Shown piece by piece: positions 7,276-9,081 of a stretch of DNA of 9,081 bases. The position numbers were made by a program, and so were the translations under genes. Source of the DNA: Nitriliruptoraceae bacterium (lineage in GTDB: Bacteria; Actinomycetota; Nitriliruptoria; Nitriliruptorales; Nitriliruptoraceae). The stretch lies in assembly GCA_007123425.1 (NCBI GenBank), contig SKLC01000067.1, forward strand, positions 1 through 9,081, written 5' to 3'. The notes under the pieces were generated by a model. The model was given only the letters and a program-made list of their open reading frames with translations. It had not been told where the DNA came from and ran no database searches. Positions within the stretch are counted from its first letter, which is position 1; each line of letters starts with the position of its first letter.

Positions 7276-7315
7276 GCGCCGGTGCCCCCGCGAGCCGCAG
7301 CGGGCACACCGGCGC
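7276..7315 (-). repeat. Long hairpin just after the binding-protein gene
   Basis: A strong stem-loop starts seven bases past the binding-protein stop. The outer stem of 9 bp (GCGCCGGTG 7276-7284 with CACCGGCGC 7307-7315) and the inner stem of 5 bp (CCCGC 7287-7291 with GCGGG 7300-7304) are separated by a symmetric 2x2 internal loop. The terminal loop is 8 nt. There is no U-tract on the minus-strand side, so full termination is unlikely. In comparable transporter operons such a stem protects the 3' end of the binding-protein message or causes partial termination, giving excess binding protein over membrane components. That role is inferred here. Confidence 0.6.
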
Positions 7316-7321
7316 CGAGGG

Positions 7322-8584
7322 TCAGCCCGCCTCGGGCGGCGCGGTGGCATCGGGGGCGAGCTCCTCGAGCGTCTCCACCTCGATGTTGGCCGGGTCGCTG
7401 TCCATGTTCTCCATGGAGGCGGTGTACATCGGCTGCAGCAGCGCGTGATCGGCGCCGCGGATCGTGGTCCGCCCCTTGGGGCCGTCGAACTCCCACCCAC
7501 GCAGGGCGTCCACCATCGCGTCGACGTTCTCCGGCTCGGCCTGCGAGACCGCCTCGACGATCATCTGCGCGGCGACGAAGCCGTCCGGGGTGAACAGGTC
7601 GGGCGTCTCGACCTGCTCGAGCATGAAGTCGTTGACCTCGTTGTCGGGCGCGGTCGAGTAGTAGTGGCTCAGGAACTGGATCTCCGGGCCCGCGGGGCCG
7701 TACAGCGGCCAGGTCGCCACGTCGCCCAGCCCGGTGGTCACCGGGTAGTCGCTCAGCACGCCCTGCTGCTCCATCGACTCCCACATCGCGGGGGTGGTGT
7801 CACCGGCCCAGGCGACGAACACCAGGTCCGGGTCGGCGTCGGCGACCTGCTGGACGAAGGGCGTGAACTCGTTCGCGGACAGCGGGACCTCGACGGGCGC
7901 GATCTCGGCGCCCTGCTCGCCGAGCACGCTCTCGAGCGCGAGGACGTTGGCCTCACCGAACTCGGAGTCCTGCACGAAGGCGACGACGGTGGAGCCGTCG
8001 ATGTCGTCGACGAGGCTCGCCGCGGCGGCCACGTCCTGGTAGCTCTGCCGGCCGGAGCGGAACGTGTAGTCGTTGACGCCGGTCACGGCATCGGTGGCCG
8101 CGGGACCGGAGATGAACAGGACCTGGTTCTCCTCGGCGAACGAGGCCATCTGCACGGCGACACCGGAGGATGCCGAGCCGGCGAGGATGGTCACCCCCTG
8201 GCCGACGAGGTCCACGGCGGCCGAGATCGCCTGATCGGGCTCGCCCCCGTCGTCGACCACCTCGAGCTCGATCGGGCGCCCGTCGACCGCCCGGGAGCCG
8301 TCGGTCGCGTAGTCGAGACCCGCCTCGAGGCCGTCGAGGTAGGCCTCGCCGTAGGCGCCCAGCAGCCCGGACGTCGAGGTCACCACGCCCACGCGGACGG
8401 GCTCGCCGTCGGCCACGTCGGCGTCGTCGTCGCCATCGCCGGCGTCGTCGTCAGCACCGTCGGTGGACGCCGCGCCCTCGCCGAGGTCCTCTCCGTTGGC
8501 GTCGCCACCGTCGCCGTTGCAGGCGGCCAGCAGCAGTGCCATGGCACCGAAGGCCGCCATCGCACGCAGACGTCGTCCACCCAT
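7322..8584 (-). CDS. Lipoprotein solute-binding protein of HAAT ABC transporter
   Basis: This 420-residue protein is the extracytoplasmic receptor of the transporter. It has a lipoprotein signal peptide: positive start MGGRRLR, hydrophobic core, and lipobox LAAC with the lipidated Cys at 22. A low-complexity acidic linker (about 23-61, rich in Asp, Gly and Ala) tethers it to the membrane. The mature two-lobe domain begins at PVRVGVVTSTSG (about 62) and resembles the type-1 periplasmic-binding fold of LivJ/LivK-like proteins (GEAYLDGLEAGLDYA, YTFRSGRQSYQDV, GFVAAQMIVEAV, TTIRGADHALLQPMY). Contact residues for a ligand cannot be assigned, so the substrate is open. The ATG at 8584 has AGGAG at 8595-8591, six bases upstream. 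It is the first gene of the cassette and faces the divergent intergenic region holding the probable promoter. Two hairpins follow its stop. Confidence 0.93.
   Translation of the reverse strand: MGGRRLRAMAAFGAMALLLAACNGDGGDANGEDLGEGAASTDGADDDAGDGDDDADVADGEPVRVGVVTSTSGLLGAYGEAYLDGLEAGLDYATDGSRAVDGRPIELEVVDDGGEPDQAISAAVDLVGQGVTILAGSASSGVAVQMASFAEENQVLFISGPAATDAVTGVNDYTFRSGRQSYQDVAAAASLVDDIDGSTVVAFVQDSEFGEANVLALESVLGEQGAEIAPVEVPLSANEFTPFVQQVADADPDLVFVAWAGDTTPAMWESMEQQGVLSDYPVTTGLGDVATWPLYGPAGPEIQFLSHYYSTAPDNEVNDFMLEQVETPDLFTPDGFVAAQMIVEAVSQAEPENVDAMVDALRGWEFDGPKGRTTIRGADHALLQPMYTASMENMDSDPANIEVETLEELAPDATAPPEAG
8418..8452 (-). repeat. In-frame direct repeat coding the Asp-rich linker
   Basis: The 12-nt unit GGCGTCGTCGTC (plus-strand reading) occurs at 8420-8431 and again at 8441-8452, a 21-nt or seven-codon period. 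It codes for the two DDDA blocks of the binding protein's linker (residues about 45-58). It is a simple-sequence tract that could change length by slippage in steps that keep the frame. Confidence 0.6.
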
Positions 8585-8600
8585 CGCTCGCTCCTCTCCC

Positions 8601-8620
8601 AGAGTCGGCGGCCGGACTCT
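8601..8620 (-). repeat. Small inverted repeat in 5' leader of binding-protein gene
   Basis: AGAGTC (8601-8606) and GACTCT (8615-8620) form a 6-bp stem with an 8-nt loop. The repeat ends five bases before the AGGAG ribosome binding site (8595-8591). It could form a leader hairpin that modulates translation, but it is short. Confidence 0.3.
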
Positions 8621-8640
8621 CCCCCGACCACTCGACGGCG

Positions 8641-8669
8641 ACCCTACGTTGGCGACTCGACAACGCGAA
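8641..8669 (-). promoter_or_regulatory. Weak candidate promoter for the transporter operon
   Basis: On the minus strand, TTCGCG (8669-8664) and TAGGGT (8646-8641) are separated by 17 nt. They match the -35 and -10 consensus only partly (TT---- and TA---T). Transcription would start near 8634 with a leader of about 50 nt. A poor -35 would suit an activator-dependent promoter, and the inverted repeat at 8681-8700 lies just upstream at the right distance. This is a guess from spacing and position. Confidence 0.25.
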
Positions 8670-8680
8670 CGCCGAACACT

Positions 8681-8700
8681 AGGGATTCACGACAATCCCT
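8681..8700. promoter_or_regulatory. Operator-like inverted repeat AGGGATT-N6-AATCCCT
   Basis: A perfect 7-bp inverted repeat, AGGGATT (8681-8687) and AATCCCT (8694-8700), has a 6-nt spacer. It is centred about 106 nt upstream of the binding-protein ATG. The dyad (centre to centre 13 bp) and its AT-containing arms stand out in this GC-rich region, as expected for a dimeric regulator site. If the candidate promoter at 8641-8669 is right, it is centred near -56, an activator position. The regulator at 2381-3538 is the obvious candidate protein, but nothing in the sequence proves it. Confidence 0.5.
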
Positions 8701-8713
8701 GCGGCTGGCATTC

Positions 8714-8724
8714 GTGGATTCCAC
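8714..8724. promoter_or_regulatory. Second short palindrome GTGGA-T-TCCAC
   Basis: GTGGA (8714-8718) and TCCAC (8720-8724) form an 11-nt palindrome. Its GGATTC core lies 33 nt from the GGATTC in the left arm of the neighbouring repeat at 8681-8700, about three helical turns away. It may be a second, weaker site for the same protein. Confidence 0.3.
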
Positions 8725-8908
8725 AACCACAGAGCTCGGTCACTGGGCGGTGCCGTCGGACACGAGCAGGTGGGGCACCCGGCCTCCGGGCGACTCGCAG
8801 CGGGGGGAGACGCGGCCCCGTCCGCCACGGCCGAGCTCCGGGGCGGGCCGGGCCGTCACCTCAGGGCGAGGCGTGCGTTGTGTCGGGTGGGAGGGGACGA
8901 CGACGCGC

Positions 8909-8913
8909 GGAGG
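8909..8913 (+). promoter_or_regulatory. Ribosome binding site of the plus-strand gene
   Basis: GGAGG lies five bases before the ATG at 8919. It supports this start and a real plus-strand gene here, over the overlapping minus-strand open frames that lack recognisable protein features. Confidence 0.6.
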
Positions 8914-8918
8914 TGGCC

Positions 8919-9081
8919 ATGCGCCGCTGCGAGAGCTGCAATCGTCCGCTCCAGAACCCGCGGAGCATCGAGCTCGGGTTCGGACCCGGCTGCTGGTCGC
9001 GACTCGAGCCCACGGAGCGCGCCGAGCGGCTCGCGGGCCTGCGCACCCCGACCGCGCCGAGCGCGGGCGGGCACGCCACCA
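8919..9081 (+). CDS. DUF6011-like Cys-rich small protein, cut by window edge
   Basis: A plus-strand frame opens at ATG 8919 and stays open to the right edge (54 codons, no stop). It begins MRRCESCNRPLQNPRSIELG followed by FGPGCW. The pattern is Cys4-x2-Cys7, then RPL, an acidic or polar turn, a G-x-GPxC block and Cys25. It resembles the DUF6011 zinc-ribbon-like family, which is common in actinobacteria and their phages and has no known function. Three cysteines are visible; a fourth metal ligand, if any, is not obvious in the part seen. After residue 27 the sequence becomes a low-complexity, charged and then Ala/Gly/Pro/Thr-rich tail. It is transcribed divergently from the transporter operon and is probably unrelated to it, although a shared control region is possible. 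The family call rests on motif recall, not a search. Confidence 0.7.
   Translation, partial: MRRCESCNRPLQNPRSIELGFGPGCWSRLEPTERAERLAGLRTPTAPSAGGHAT

Larger units (their letters stand above)
8585..8918. promoter_or_regulatory. Divergent intergenic region, 334 nt
   Basis: This is the only non-coding stretch over 300 nt. It separates the binding-protein gene (minus) from the DUF6011-like gene (plus) and must hold both promoters unless the latter is served from elsewhere. The half nearest the binding-protein gene holds the inverted repeats at 8601-8620, 8681-8700 and 8714-8724, and is less GC-rich around 8676-8730. The half nearest 8918 is very G/C-rich; apart from a short CCCGG-CCT-CCGGG hairpin (8778-8790) and the ribosome binding site at 8909-8913, I see nothing specific in it. 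No small RNA gene or riboswitch is recognisable. Confidence 0.6.

Noticed and set aside
6636..7784. 382-codon minus-strand open frame bridging livG and the binding-protein gene
   Set aside because: It is in a different frame from both genes, is Arg/Gly-rich, and crosses the intergenic hairpins.
8170..8682. Arg/Pro-rich 170-codon plus-strand frame over the binding-protein N-terminus and leader
   Set aside because: It is antisense to a gene with a signal peptide and lipobox. Its composition comes from the GAC/GTC repeat tract read in reverse.
8778..8790. CCCGG-CCT-CCGGG hairpin as a terminator
   Set aside because: It is a short stem with no T-run on either side, in a region of near-pure G/C where such stems arise by chance. 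It lies between divergent genes, where no terminator is needed.
8856..9079. Two 72-codon minus-strand open frames at the right end
   Set aside because: They are antisense to the plus-strand Cys-rich gene, which has a good ribosome binding site and recognisable motif. They show no protein features.

Overview
The window is GC-rich (about 70% by eye) and densely coding. Codons end almost always in G or C, and Shine-Dalgarno sites are strong (AGGAGG, GGGAGG). With the protein families present, this suggests an actinobacterial chromosome. The aspartate-rich linker of the exported binding protein would suit a salt-tolerant lineage, but that is only a hint. I see no mobile element, tRNA, rRNA or CRISPR array.

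Nearly everything lies on the minus strand and reads right to left as one probable transcription unit: a lipoprotein solute-binding protein (7322-8584), the ATPases LivG (6404-7192) and LivF (5551-6357), the permeases LivH (4661-5554) and LivM (3573-4664), a PucR/CdaR-type regulator (2381-3538), an AlkK/FadD-like acyl-CoA ligase (659-2257) and an alpha/beta hydrolase that runs off the left edge (1-616). livF/livH and livH/livM overlap by ATGA. The other gaps are 34 to 129 nt. Together the genes look like an uptake-and-activation cassette. A branched-chain-amino-acid-family (HAAT) transporter would import a solute, and the ligase would turn a carboxylate into its CoA thioester. The hydrolase may release or process an ester or related compound, and the regulator may sense the substrate. 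The substrate cannot be read from sequence; a hydrophobic carboxylic acid is an inference from the ligase.

The right end holds a 334-nt divergent intergenic region (8585-8918) with two inverted repeats that look like operators. It is followed by the start of a plus-strand gene for a small Cys-rich, DUF6011-like protein (8919 to the right edge).

The main structure not explained by genes is a set of GC-rich perfect stems without U-tracts in the intergenic gaps: after the binding-protein gene (two stems), between regulator and ligase (two overlapping stems), and between ligase and hydrolase. They could set differential expression within the operon. Nothing here amounts to a clearly new biological system. 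The most worthwhile points are the cassette's gene combination, the gap hairpins and the operator-like repeats.
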